Assembly (NCBI GenBank): GCA_964355115.1
Contig: CAYHCQ010000011.1
Coordinates: forward strand, 1 to 37,444
Length of the DNA stretch: 37,444 nt
From: JANXZO01 sp964355115
Lineage (GTDB): Bacteria > Bacteroidota > Bacteroidia > Bacteroidales > FEN-979
Direction of reading: 5' to 3'
Each line of letters begins with the position of its first letter. The first letter of the stretch is position 1. Made by a program: the position numbers and the translations under genes. This document shows positions 24,198 through 31,948 of the stretch, piece by piece. The notes under the pieces are model-generated. The model saw nothing but the letters and a program-made list of their open reading frames with translations, did not search any database and was not told the DNA's origin.

Positions 24198-25499
24198 ATG
24201 ATCAAGAAAAAGCACATTTACAGCCTCGCCGGGATTGTTGTCCTGGCGATTGTTGCTTATTTATTGTTCTCGAAGAGCGACAAAGGGCAACAGATCAAGG
24301 CAACAGTCCGCAAAGGGAGCTTCCCGATCGAAGTAACAACCACCGGGGAACTGATCGCAAAAAGCTCGGAAAAAATCTATGGTCCCCAGGGATTGCGACA
24401 GGTTCAGATCTGGCAGGTCAAAATCCAGGATATCATTGCCGATGGCACAGTGGTTGACTCAGGGCAGTATGTTGCTGCCCTCGACCGCACTGAAATATCC
24501 AACAAAATAAAAGATGAGGAGACCAATCTCGAGAAACTTGAGTCGCAGATGACGAAGACCCGGCTCGACACTTCTCTTGACCTGCGCAATGCGCGCGATG
24601 AACTCATCAACCTTGAGTATGCTCTCGAGGAGAAAAAAATCACCCTCGAGCAATCAAAATACGAACCTCCGGCAACCATCCGCCAGGTTCAGATTGAACT
24701 TGAGAAATCGGGAAGGGCATTCTCCCAGGCCGAAAAAAACTATAAACTTCGTTACCAGAAAGCGGTTGCCAATATGCAGGAAGTTTCTGCCTCATACAAT
24801 CAGGCCAAGCGAAAACTGGAGCAGATGACGGATGTGCTCAAACAGTTTACCGTTACTGCACCCAAAGCCGGGATGGTCATCTACAAACGCAACTGGGACG
24901 GAAACAAAATGGGCGTTGGCGCCACCGTAAATGCATGGGACAATGTTGTTGCCGAACTCCCCGACCTCTCTGAGATGATTTCGAAAACCTACGTAAATGA
25001 AATCGACATCAGCAAGGTGAAAACCGGTCAGCAGGTGCAGATCGGGATAGATGCATTTCCCGAAAAGAAATTTACCGGCAAGGTTATCGAAGTTGCGAAT
25101 ATCGGGGAACAACAGCAGAATACCAACGCCAAGGTTTATGAGGTCCGCATTCTCGTCAATGAGTTCGACTCCATCCTCCGGCCTGCCATGACTACCAAAA
25201 ATACCATCCTCACAAGTGTTATTGACAGTGTCCTGTTTATCCCCATCGAAGCAATTTTCAACCAGGACAGTATCACATTTGTTTACAAGAAGGATGGCGG
25301 ATCGGCCCTGCGCAAACAAGTGGTCGTCGGCTTGTCGAACGATAACGAAATAATCATCAGGGCCGGACTTGAGGAGAATGACGAGGTATTGCTGGTTCCG
25401 CCCGAAGATGCCGATAAACTCTCTGTCGAGACACTGCCGAAGGAGATCCTTCTGAAATACAAGGCAAAGCCAGCCACTCCGGTTCTGATCAAAAAGTAG
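24198..25499 (+). CDS. MacA/HlyD-type periplasmic adaptor of an ABC export system
   Basis: A 433-residue membrane-fusion protein that would bridge an inner-membrane ABC permease and an outer-membrane TolC channel. It has an N-terminal anchor helix (7-24), a first beta-barrel/lipoyl half (ATVRKGSFPIEVTTTGELIA), a long alpha-helical hairpin (about 97-215, heptad-rich with EETNLEKLESQM and YNQAKRKLEQM), then the second lipoyl half (FTVTAPKAGMVIYKRNWDG) and beta-barrel (ISKVKTGQQVQIGIDAFPEKKFTGKV). The membrane-proximal part ends near KYKAKPATPVL. It is followed after 49 nt by the permease and then the TolC gene. The substrate is unknown; macrolides, peptides and lipoproteins are all handled by relatives. 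Confidence 0.9.
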   Translation: MIKKKHIYSLAGIVVLAIVAYLLFSKSDKGQQIKATVRKGSFPIEVTTTGELIAKSSEKIYGPQGLRQVQIWQVKIQDIIADGTVVDSGQYVAALDRTEISNKIKDEETNLEKLESQMTKTRLDTSLDLRNARDELINLEYALEEKKITLEQSKYEPPATIRQVQIELEKSGRAFSQAEKNYKLRYQKAVANMQEVSASYNQAKRKLEQMTDVLKQFTVTAPKAGMVIYKRNWDGNKMGVGATVNAWDNVVAELPDLSEMISKTYVNEIDISKVKTGQQVQIGIDAFPEKKFTGKVIEVANIGEQQQNTNAKVYEVRILVNEFDSILRPAMTTKNTILTSVIDSVLFIPIEAIFNQDSITFVYKKDGGSALRKQVVVGLSNDNEIIIRAGLEENDEVLLVPPEDADKLSVETLPKEILLKYKAKPATPVLIKK

Positions 25500-25548
25500 T
25501 TCGCACAAAGCAAGCCGAAAAACTCATTGACAATTAAAATGCCGGACC

Positions 25549-26931
25549 ATGTTCGAACGGGTTAAATACATATTCAACATTGCACTGGAGGCGGTTTTCC
25601 TGAATAAATTCAGATCTATTCTCACGGCCCTCGGGATAATTTTCGGTGTCGCCGCAGTCATCACCATGATGGCCATCGGCAACGGCGCAAAAAAGGAGAT
25701 CCTCGACCAGATGAAACTTGTTGGCGTCAACAACATCATCATTGCCCCGAAACCGGAAAAACCAAAAGGAGGCACCTCTCAGGGCAACAACAGCGATTCC
25801 CAATCACAATCGGCAGACCAGGGAAATGAAAAAAACAAGGGGAAATTTTCTCCCGGGCTCACCATGAAGGACGCTGAAAGCATCAAGGCCATAATACCTA
25901 CCGTGCAGACCGTGAGCCCGGAAGTTATCTACGAAACCGATATTGTAAAGGACGGTGTAAGAACCTCTGCCAAGCTTACCGGAGTAACACCGGATTTCTT
26001 CCGTGTATTCGCACTTGAACTCCAGGAAGGAAATATGTTTAATGACGAACAACTGAAGGACGGGAAATCAGTCTGCATTATCGGCCCTGTAATGAAATCC
26101 AAATTTTTTCCGACGGAAAGTCCGGTTGGTCAGAATATTAAATGCGGAGCCATCTGGCTGAAAATTGTTGGTGTACTGAAAAAGAGGGAGATAAGCCAGT
26201 CGAGTGTCGACAATCTAGGCATCTCCGATTACAACAATACAATCTATGCACCGATCCAGACCCTGCTTCGTCGCTTCAGAGACCGGTCAATGGTCACAGA
26301 AGCCTCACTGCATGGAGGTACCAGCTTTGTAAGCGACGACTTTGCCTATTTCTCGTCAGGCAACCAGGACGCAGGTTCAAAAAACCAGATCGACAAAATT
26401 GTGGTCCAGGTTAAAGAGAGCAGCCAGATAGGACCAACAACTGAAATTCTTAAGAAGATGATGCTTCGCCGTCATGCCGGAGTTGAGGATGTTGAAATCA
26501 AGGTACCTGAACTGCTGCTTAAACAGGAACAGAGGACCAAAGACATTTTCAATATCGTGCTCGGTGCGATCGCCAGCATCTCACTGCTGGTTGGCGGCAT
26601 CGGGATTATGAATATCATGCTCGCATCGGTGATGGAGCGCATCAAGGAGATCGGGATCAGAAGGGCCATCGGAGCAACCAAACGCGATATTGTGATGCAA
26701 TTCCTCATGGAAGCCACGCTCCTCAGCATCTCCGGCGGGATTATCGGAATCATCCTCGGACTTGCCCTGTCGAAAGGCATCATGGAACTTACAGACATTC
26801 TTACCATCGTTTCCGGCTGGTCGATCGTTATCTCATTCGGCGTCTCTGCTTCAGTGGGAATTATTTTTGGTTATATGCCTGCAAAACGGGCAGCCATACA
26901 GGATCCGGTTGAATCCCTGAGACATGAATAA
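25549..26931 (+). CDS. MacB/FtsX-type ABC transporter permease, ATPase domain absent
   Basis: A 460-residue inner-membrane protein with the MacB topology: helix 1 (about 20-45, FRSILTALGIIFGVAAVITMMAIGNGAKKEI), a large periplasmic domain (about 50-330) and three C-terminal helices making the FtsX domain (IASISLLVGGIGIMNIMLASVMERIKEIGIRRAIGATKRDI, then VSASVGIIFGYMPAKRAAIQDPVESLRHE). The last stretch is a hallmark of the family. MacB of E. coli carries the ATPase at its N-terminus; here the protein starts at the first helix, so the ATPase is a separate gene not found in this window. An unusual Ser/Gln/Lys-rich linker (about 68-103) interrupts the periplasmic part. Its stop overlaps the TolC-like start by 8 nt. 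Confidence 0.92.
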   Translation: MFERVKYIFNIALEAVFLNKFRSILTALGIIFGVAAVITMMAIGNGAKKEILDQMKLVGVNNIIIAPKPEKPKGGTSQGNNSDSQSQSADQGNEKNKGKFSPGLTMKDAESIKAIIPTVQTVSPEVIYETDIVKDGVRTSAKLTGVTPDFFRVFALELQEGNMFNDEQLKDGKSVCIIGPVMKSKFFPTESPVGQNIKCGAIWLKIVGVLKKREISQSSVDNLGISDYNNTIYAPIQTLLRRFRDRSMVTEASLHGGTSFVSDDFAYFSSGNQDAGSKNQIDKIVVQVKESSQIGPTTEILKKMMLRRHAGVEDVEIKVPELLLKQEQRTKDIFNIVLGAIASISLLVGGIGIMNIMLASVMERIKEIGIRRAIGATKRDIVMQFLMEATLLSISGGIIGIILGLALSKGIMELTDILTIVSGWSIVISFGVSASVGIIFGYMPAKRAAIQDPVESLRHE

Positions 26932-28429
26932 CTATCTTATGAAAAAATCATCCACTCGAATTTTCTTTCTGGTACTTGCCGCTATCCTTGTCTCCTTGCC
27001 CCGGCTTTCGGCTCAGGAAACCGTTCGTCTTCTTAGTTTGGAAGAGGCATTGGAAATATCACAAAGTCAATCTCACGATGCGCTGATAGCCAAGCAATCA
27101 TTTCGTGCCAATTATTGGGATTACCGTTCGTATCAGGCTTCTAACCTTCCGGCATTGAGCTTCGAAGCAAACGGACCGAATATCAATCAGACTATTGTTT
27201 CTCAGAGTATTGACGGAACTGTATCATATGCCAGTTATAAGGGTTATGGCGCTAATGCCAACCTCTCACTGACGCAACGAATTGGCATCACCGGCGGAAC
27301 TGTTGCCATCAATTCATATCTGCAGGGGCAGTTCAATGTTGATGGTGCAAATGATAAACCATACCTGAGTTACCCTGTGAATATTGTTTTTAACCAGCCC
27401 CTTTTTCAATACAATGCCTGGCGCTGGGATAAAAAAATTAAGCCACTCAAGTATGCGATGGCTAAAAGGAAGTACATCGAAGACCGTGAACAGATTGCGA
27501 TTACTGCGACAAATTATTTCTTCGTTCTGTTGCAAGCCCAGATTGAGAAAAAAATTGCCCTGACAAACCTGTCCAACTATGACACCCTGTACCGGATCGC
27601 AAAAGGCAGGTACCAGTTGGGAAAGATAGCCGAGAGTGACCTTCTGCAGCTTGAACTCAACTTCCTGAAAGCACAGGCTCAGGTTGAGAATGCCGAACTT
27701 GGACTTGATAATGCCCAGTTCCGCTTTAAGTCTTATCTGCGGCTGCAGGATAGCATTAAGGTCAGGCTGAGTCCTCCCGACAATATCAGTTTCTTCATTA
27801 TCGAGCCACTGAAAGCCGTTGATCTTGCCAAACAGAATTCTTCAACTTCCCTCGACTTTAACAGGAGATTACTGGAAGCCGCCAGCAGTGTTAACCTGGC
27901 GAAAACAAACGGCAGGTTTGATGCTAATATCCAGGCAGTGATCGGTTTGAACCAGCAAGGTCCGACGATCCCCGATGCCTACCACAACCCTGGAGACCAG
28001 CGCCAGGTATCGATTGGCATGACAGTTCCCATCGTCGACTGGGGGGTGGCACGGGGTCAGATCAAGATGGCACAGTCGCAGCAAGAGATTGTAAAAAATT
28101 CTGTCGAACAGGAGATCATCGACTTCCAGCGCAACGTATACCTCAAAGTGGTCCAGTTCAACATGCAGAAAAACCAGGTAAGGATCGCCGCAAAATCAGA
28201 TACAGTGGCCCGGAAAAGCTATGAGGTAACAAAAGGACGCTACCTCATCGGGAAAATTAACAGCATCATGGACCTCTACCTTTCCCAGATTGAAACCGAT
28301 AATGCTGAAAAGAATTACTATTATGCTCTCCAGACATTCTGGAGAAGTTATTACGAAATCAGGAAGTTAACCCTGTATGATTTCATAAAGAACAAACCCC
28401 TGATCTTCGATCCAAAGGACATTAAATAA
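26924..28429 (+). CDS. TolC-family outer-membrane efflux protein
   Basis: A 501-residue outer-membrane channel protein. It has a signal peptide (about residues 6-31, ending LSAQ) and the OEP duplication: LSLEEALEISQSQSHDALIA and SYQASNLPALSFEANGP in the first half, and a second half with LKAVDLAKQNS and SIGMTVPIVDWGVARGQIK. Long helices with coiled-coil heptads, such as KGRYQLGKIAESDLLQLELNFLKAQAQVEN, form the periplasmic tunnel. With the MacA-like and MacB-permease genes directly upstream it completes a tripartite export system except for the ATPase. The start could be Met6 at 26939, which makes a tidier signal peptide; the ATG at 26924 overlaps the permease stop by 8 nt and is kept here. 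Confidence 0.93.
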   Translation: MNNYLMKKSSTRIFFLVLAAILVSLPRLSAQETVRLLSLEEALEISQSQSHDALIAKQSFRANYWDYRSYQASNLPALSFEANGPNINQTIVSQSIDGTVSYASYKGYGANANLSLTQRIGITGGTVAINSYLQGQFNVDGANDKPYLSYPVNIVFNQPLFQYNAWRWDKKIKPLKYAMAKRKYIEDREQIAITATNYFFVLLQAQIEKKIALTNLSNYDTLYRIAKGRYQLGKIAESDLLQLELNFLKAQAQVENAELGLDNAQFRFKSYLRLQDSIKVRLSPPDNISFFIIEPLKAVDLAKQNSSTSLDFNRRLLEAASSVNLAKTNGRFDANIQAVIGLNQQGPTIPDAYHNPGDQRQVSIGMTVPIVDWGVARGQIKMAQSQQEIVKNSVEQEIIDFQRNVYLKVVQFNMQKNQVRIAAKSDTVARKSYEVTKGRYLIGKINSIMDLYLSQIETDNAEKNYYYALQTFWRSYYEIRKLTLYDFIKNKPLIFDPKDIK

Positions 28430-28472
28430 ACGTTAATTGCTTCAACTATTAAAACCGGTTCTAAATAATTTC

Positions 28473-28480
28473 TATCTTTG
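28473..28480 (+). promoter_or_regulatory. Putative -7 box for peroxiredoxin gene (TATCTTTG)
   Basis: TATCTTTG fits TAnnTTTG, 34 nt before the ATG at 28515 and 43 nt after the tolC-like stop, predicting separate transcription. No -33 TTTG at the usual distance. Confidence 0.5.
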
Positions 28481-28514
28481 CAAAAAAAATAACAATAAAC
28501 TTAAACTTGATATT

Positions 28515-29147
28515 ATGGCAGTATTAGTTGGAAAAAAAGCCCCGCTGTTTGAGGCGGAAGCCGTTGTAAACGGCGGAGAATTTGTCGACAAATTCTCGTT
28601 ATCACAGTATATCGGAAAGAAGCACGTTGTATTCTTCTTCTACCCTCTCGACTTCACCTTTGTTTGTCCTACTGAAATCATCGCATTCCAGGATAAAATC
28701 GCTGAATTTGAATCCCGTAATGTAGCGGTTGTTGGCTGCTCGGTCGACTCCAAATTCTCGCATTGGGCATGGCTCAACACCGAACCCAAAAACGGTGGGA
28801 TCAAAGGAGTGAAATTCCCACTCGTTGCCGACCTCTCTAAGACCATCTCAGCAAACTACGATGTTTTAGCCGGCGAATTCTTCTACAATGAAGATGGCAC
28901 GATGGAATTTGAAGGCGGCCCTGTTGCATACCGCGGCCTCTTCCTCATCGACAAGCAGGGAATCGTTCGTCACCAGCTGGTGAATGACCTCCCCCTCGGT
29001 CGAAGTGTTGATGAAGCGATCCGTATGGTTGATGCACTGCAGTTCTTCGAGGAGAACGGTGAAGTCTGCCCTGCCAACTGGCACAAGGGCCAGGAAGGGA
29101 TGAAAGCCACCGCCGAAGGTGTTGCCGATTACCTTGGCAAGCACTGA
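28515..29147 (+). CDS. Typical 2-Cys peroxiredoxin (AhpC/TSA type)
   Basis: A 210-residue thiol peroxidase that reduces hydrogen peroxide and organic peroxides. The peroxidatic cysteine is Cys51 in LDFTFVCPTE and the resolving cysteine is Cys185 in GEVCPANW, the pair expected for the typical 2-Cys (Prx1/AhpC) group. A GGIKG motif (94-98) is present, but there is no YF-containing C-terminal helix after the resolving cysteine, as far as I can see. The ATG at 28515 follows a promoter box; the open frame further upstream to 28437 is not conserved. No ahpF or thioredoxin reductase is next to it, so the electron donor is unknown. mazG converges on it with a 13-nt gap and no obvious terminator. Confidence 0.93.
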   Translation: MAVLVGKKAPLFEAEAVVNGGEFVDKFSLSQYIGKKHVVFFFYPLDFTFVCPTEIIAFQDKIAEFESRNVAVVGCSVDSKFSHWAWLNTEPKNGGIKGVKFPLVADLSKTISANYDVLAGEFFYNEDGTMEFEGGPVAYRGLFLIDKQGIVRHQLVNDLPLGRSVDEAIRMVDALQFFEENGEVCPANWHKGQEGMKATAEGVADYLGKH

Positions 29148-29160
29148 TAGTTCGTCGGAG

Positions 29161-29943
29161 TTACTCAAATTTCTTTGCGTCGTTCCAGAAGACATCCATC
29201 TCTTCCAGAGTCATTTCATGCAGCGGCTTGCTAAGTTTCCTGGCATTTTCCTCCAGGTGGTTAAACCGTTTGATGAATTTCCGGTTGGTGTGTTCAAGGG
29301 CATCCTCAGGGTTCACCTCTATAAAACGGGCATAATTGATAATGGCAAAGATAAGGTCACCCAGTTCATTCTCCTTCATTTTAGGATCGGAACCGGATTC
29401 CACTGCTTCTTTCAGTTCATTCAGTTCCTCCTGAACCTTTTCCCATACCTGCTCGGGCCGGTCCCAGTCAAAGCCCACACCACTTGCCTTTTCCTGAATG
29501 CGGTAAGCTTTCACCATGGCGGGAAGAGAACCTGGAACACCGGAAAGGACCGACCGGTTTCCCTTCTCCTGCAATTTAATCTTCTCCCAGTTGTTACGTA
29601 CCTCTTTGGCATCCTTTACCTTGACATCACCGAAAATATGGGGATGCCGGTGTATTAATTTCGTCGTAATAGATTCCAGAACATCCTTAATATCAAATGA
29701 TTGTTGCTCAGAAGCAATTTTCGAGTAAAACACCAGGTGCAACATCAGGTCGCCCAACTCCTTTTTTATCGACTCCATATCCTTTTCAAGAATCGAATCG
29801 GAGAGTTCGTAGGTTTCTTCAATTGTAAGATAACGGAGACTTTCCAGGGTCTGTTTCATATCCCAGGGGCATTTCTCCCTGAGTTCGTCCATAATGTCCA
29901 GCAGTTTTCTGAATGCTGCCAGGGTTTCATCCATGTGTTCCAT
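29161..29943 (-). CDS. mazG: Nucleoside triphosphate pyrophosphohydrolase MazG
   Basis: A 260-residue enzyme that hydrolyses NTPs and dNTPs to monophosphate and pyrophosphate, cleaning damaged nucleotides or lowering (p)ppGpp. It has the tandem MazG arrangement. The first domain shows CPWDMKQTLESL, the metal-binding TIEETYELSDSI and KKELGDLMLH (Glu42, Glu43, Glu46, Glu62, Asp65). The second shows VQEELNELKEA and ENELGDLIFAIINYAR. IHRHPHIFGDV between the two is a family signature. The ATG at 29943 (MEHMDETL) is preferred over a start at 29967. A good -7 box lies only 4 nt upstream of this ATG, so the message would be almost leaderless; Met4 at 29934 is an alternative start with a short leader. 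Confidence 0.94.
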   Translation of the reverse strand: MEHMDETLAAFRKLLDIMDELREKCPWDMKQTLESLRYLTIEETYELSDSILEKDMESIKKELGDLMLHLVFYSKIASEQQSFDIKDVLESITTKLIHRHPHIFGDVKVKDAKEVRNNWEKIKLQEKGNRSVLSGVPGSLPAMVKAYRIQEKASGVGFDWDRPEQVWEKVQEELNELKEAVESGSDPKMKENELGDLIFAIINYARFIEVNPEDALEHTNRKFIKRFNHLEENARKLSKPLHEMTLEEMDVFWNDAKKFE

Positions 29944-29947
29944 GGGG

Positions 29948-29955
29948 CAAAAGTA
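29948..29955 (-). promoter_or_regulatory. Putative -7 box for mazG (TACTTTTG)
   Basis: TACTTTTG on the minus strand fits TAnnTTTG, and TTG lies about 17 nt further upstream. The predicted transcript start is at or near the ATG at 29943, implying a leaderless or very short-leader mRNA. Confidence 0.5.
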
Positions 29956-29997
29956 AGGGAATATCATGAAACAATGGACTTTTATCGGGGATACTGA

Positions 29998-30005
29998 TAA
30001 CTTTG
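29998..30005 (+). promoter_or_regulatory. Putative -7 box for PagL-like gene (TAACTTTG)
   Basis: TAACTTTG fits TAnnTTTG and lies about 60 nt before the ATG at 30065. It is divergent from the mazG box, with 42 nt between the two boxes. Confidence 0.5.
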
Positions 30006-30064
30006 CGTTCTGAATAATAGCACCCTTGAAAAAACTACGAAAATACTACCTGCGCGGAGTCGTG

Positions 30065-31207
30065 ATGCGTTTATTCTGCGCCTTCGCCATTGTATTGGTC
30101 CCGGTTTTTTCGTATTCCCAGTTCGAGCATAAACTCTTCTCTTCAAACCTGCTTATCGAAAGCAAGGTACATTACGGATTCATCTATGCCCATCATCTTG
30201 AACTGGAGATGTATAACGCCCACTTCCCTGCATTTGAAATCAGTCTTTCGCAGATGACCTTTGGAAAATACAAATGGGAAAGGGATTACAACTATCCCAT
30301 CATCGGGATGACCTTTTTCTATTCCGGGCTTGGATACAACCCTTCGCTCGGACAGGCTCTGGCTTTGATGCCGTTCATTAATTTCCCCCTGGTGAAGAGC
30401 AAGAATTTCACATTCGGATTCCGGTTTGCCCTGGGGCTCGGGTATCTTACCGAACGGTTCGACCGGCTTGAAAATTACAAAAACCTGGCCATCGGATCAC
30501 ATTTTAACGCCGCGGTGAACCTGATGCTGGAAGCCCGTTACCGTATTAACTATTTCCTAACTGTTACAGGTGGTATCAGCCTGCAGCATTTTTCAAATGG
30601 TTCACTGAAACTGCCCAATTATGGTATCAATGTCCCCCTCGTAAACGTTGGACTGGTCTACCGTCCGGTGAAAGAAAACAAGAATATCGGCGACCGCTTC
30701 TATGCCCCTGTTGAACCTTTCTCAGTAATCCTCCGTCATTCGATAGAGTTCAACCTGGGTGCAATGATCGGATGGAAAGACATGGAGGAGGTTCTTGGAG
30801 AGAGGTTCATTGTTTATCATATTTATGAAAATACTATGATCCGGATCAGCCGGAAAAGCAAAATTGGTCTCGGACTCGACCTTTCGTATGATCCCTCCTC
30901 TGTTGTAATCCTTGAAAAAAACGGAACACCGGTTGAAAACAAATTCTCCGTCGCAAGGCCTGGCATCAATGCCGCTTATGAACTTATACTGGGCCGGCTC
31001 GGATTTGTGCTCAACCTCGGAGGGTACCTCGGTGGCAAGGAGACGAGCAACGGCCCCCTTTATGAAAAGATCTCGGTTCAATACAATTTCAGCAAAAACT
31101 TCTTTGCCAGCGTAATGCTTAAAGTTCACTGGGGACGGGCGGATTACATCGGGTGGGGGCTGGGATATAAATTTGATCTCTTTTATGGAAAAAAAACTGC
31201 AAAATGA
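30065..31207 (+). CDS. PagL-like lipid A 3-O-deacylase / acyloxyacyl hydrolase family
   Basis: A 380-residue outer-membrane beta-barrel protein with a signal peptide (1-18, ending SYS) and alternating hydrophobic strands. The active-site motif HFSNGS (His175, Ser177, Asn178) corresponds to the His-x-Ser pair of PagL, which removes an acyl chain from lipid A, and is followed by LKLPNYGINVPLVNVGL, the conserved PagL strand. Pseudomonas PagL has about 170 residues; this protein is twice as long, with the extra strands typical of the Bacteroidota acyloxyacyl hydrolase group. The assigned activity is by similarity only. I use the ATG at 30065 because it starts the signal peptide; a TTG at 30026 would add 13 basic residues. 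The stop overlaps the GIN lipoprotein start (ATGA), suggesting coupled expression. Confidence 0.82.
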   Translation: MRLFCAFAIVLVPVFSYSQFEHKLFSSNLLIESKVHYGFIYAHHLELEMYNAHFPAFEISLSQMTFGKYKWERDYNYPIIGMTFFYSGLGYNPSLGQALALMPFINFPLVKSKNFTFGFRFALGLGYLTERFDRLENYKNLAIGSHFNAAVNLMLEARYRINYFLTVTGGISLQHFSNGSLKLPNYGINVPLVNVGLVYRPVKENKNIGDRFYAPVEPFSVILRHSIEFNLGAMIGWKDMEEVLGERFIVYHIYENTMIRISRKSKIGLGLDLSYDPSSVVILEKNGTPVENKFSVARPGINAAYELILGRLGFVLNLGGYLGGKETSNGPLYEKISVQYNFSKNFFASVMLKVHWGRADYIGWGLGYKFDLFYGKKTAK

Positions 31208-31947
31208 GTAACCGGTGGCAAAATAGCCTGCTCCTGATCGTAATCGGCGGCTTTTTCGCCCTCTCCTGTAATAAGGAAGGAGGAAAGTGCTTAACCAATA
31301 CAGGCTCAATTATGACCCAGGAGAGGATTGTAGAGGATTTCGACAGCATTGCACTGTATGACAATGTAGATTTAATTCTAACACAGGATACGGCCAACCG
31401 GGTAAGTGTGGAAGCCGGGCAAAATATCATCGCAGGAATTTCCACCACGGTTACCAATCACATGCTCGTTATTCATAACCTGAACAACTGTAACTGGTTA
31501 AGAAGTTATGAGAGTCCGATCAGGGTCCATGTTTCCGTGAAAAACTTAATGAAAGTCCATTATGAATCAGCAGGTAATATAAACTCTGCGAATACAATCC
31601 ATGCCAATAACCTTCAGATTGATCTCTGGGGTGGCTGCGGTGTTGTCGATCTCGATCTGAATATTAATATCGGAACTTTCATTCAGCACATGGGCACCGC
31701 AGATCTGGTGCTTCGCGGGCAATGCAATGTAAGTTCTGTGTATGCCGGAGACTACGGGAAGCTGCAACTCAGCGGGATGACCACCGGCTATACCTTTGTT
31801 AAAAACGCTGGCTCAAACGACTGTTTCGTCAGTGTTTCCAAGGTGCTCGATGCCACCATCGGATCGATAGGAAATATATATTATTCAGGGAATCCTGACA
31901 GTGTATACACCCACATCAGCGGTTCGGGAGTGGTAATCCCCTATTAG
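31204..31947 (+). CDS. GIN-domain (DUF2807) lipoprotein
   Basis: A 247-residue exported lipoprotein: the signal ends in a lipobox LSC with Cys22 as acylation site. From about residue 40 it shows the GIN (DUF2807) pattern seen in many Bacteroidota: VEDFDSIALYDNVDLILTQDTANRVSVEAG, then repeated short strands with alternating hydrophobic residues (ISTTVTNHMLVIHN, VHYESAGNINSANTIHANNLQIDLWGG) and a final GSIGNIYYSGNP, as expected for a right-handed beta-helix. The function of the family is unknown; some are thought to be surface adhesin heads. It overlaps the PagL-like gene by 4 nt. The proS gene converges, with a 1-nt gap. Confidence 0.85.
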   Translation: MSNRWQNSLLLIVIGGFFALSCNKEGGKCLTNTGSIMTQERIVEDFDSIALYDNVDLILTQDTANRVSVEAGQNIIAGISTTVTNHMLVIHNLNNCNWLRSYESPIRVHVSVKNLMKVHYESAGNINSANTIHANNLQIDLWGGCGVVDLDLNINIGTFIQHMGTADLVLRGQCNVSSVYAGDYGKLQLSGMTTGYTFVKNAGSNDCFVSVSKVLDATIGSIGNIYYSGNPDSVYTHISGSGVVIPY

Positions 31948-31948
31948 A

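Noticed and set aside
24792..25508. 238-codon reverse ORF
   Set aside because: It is antisense to the MacA-like adaptor, whose domain order is complete.
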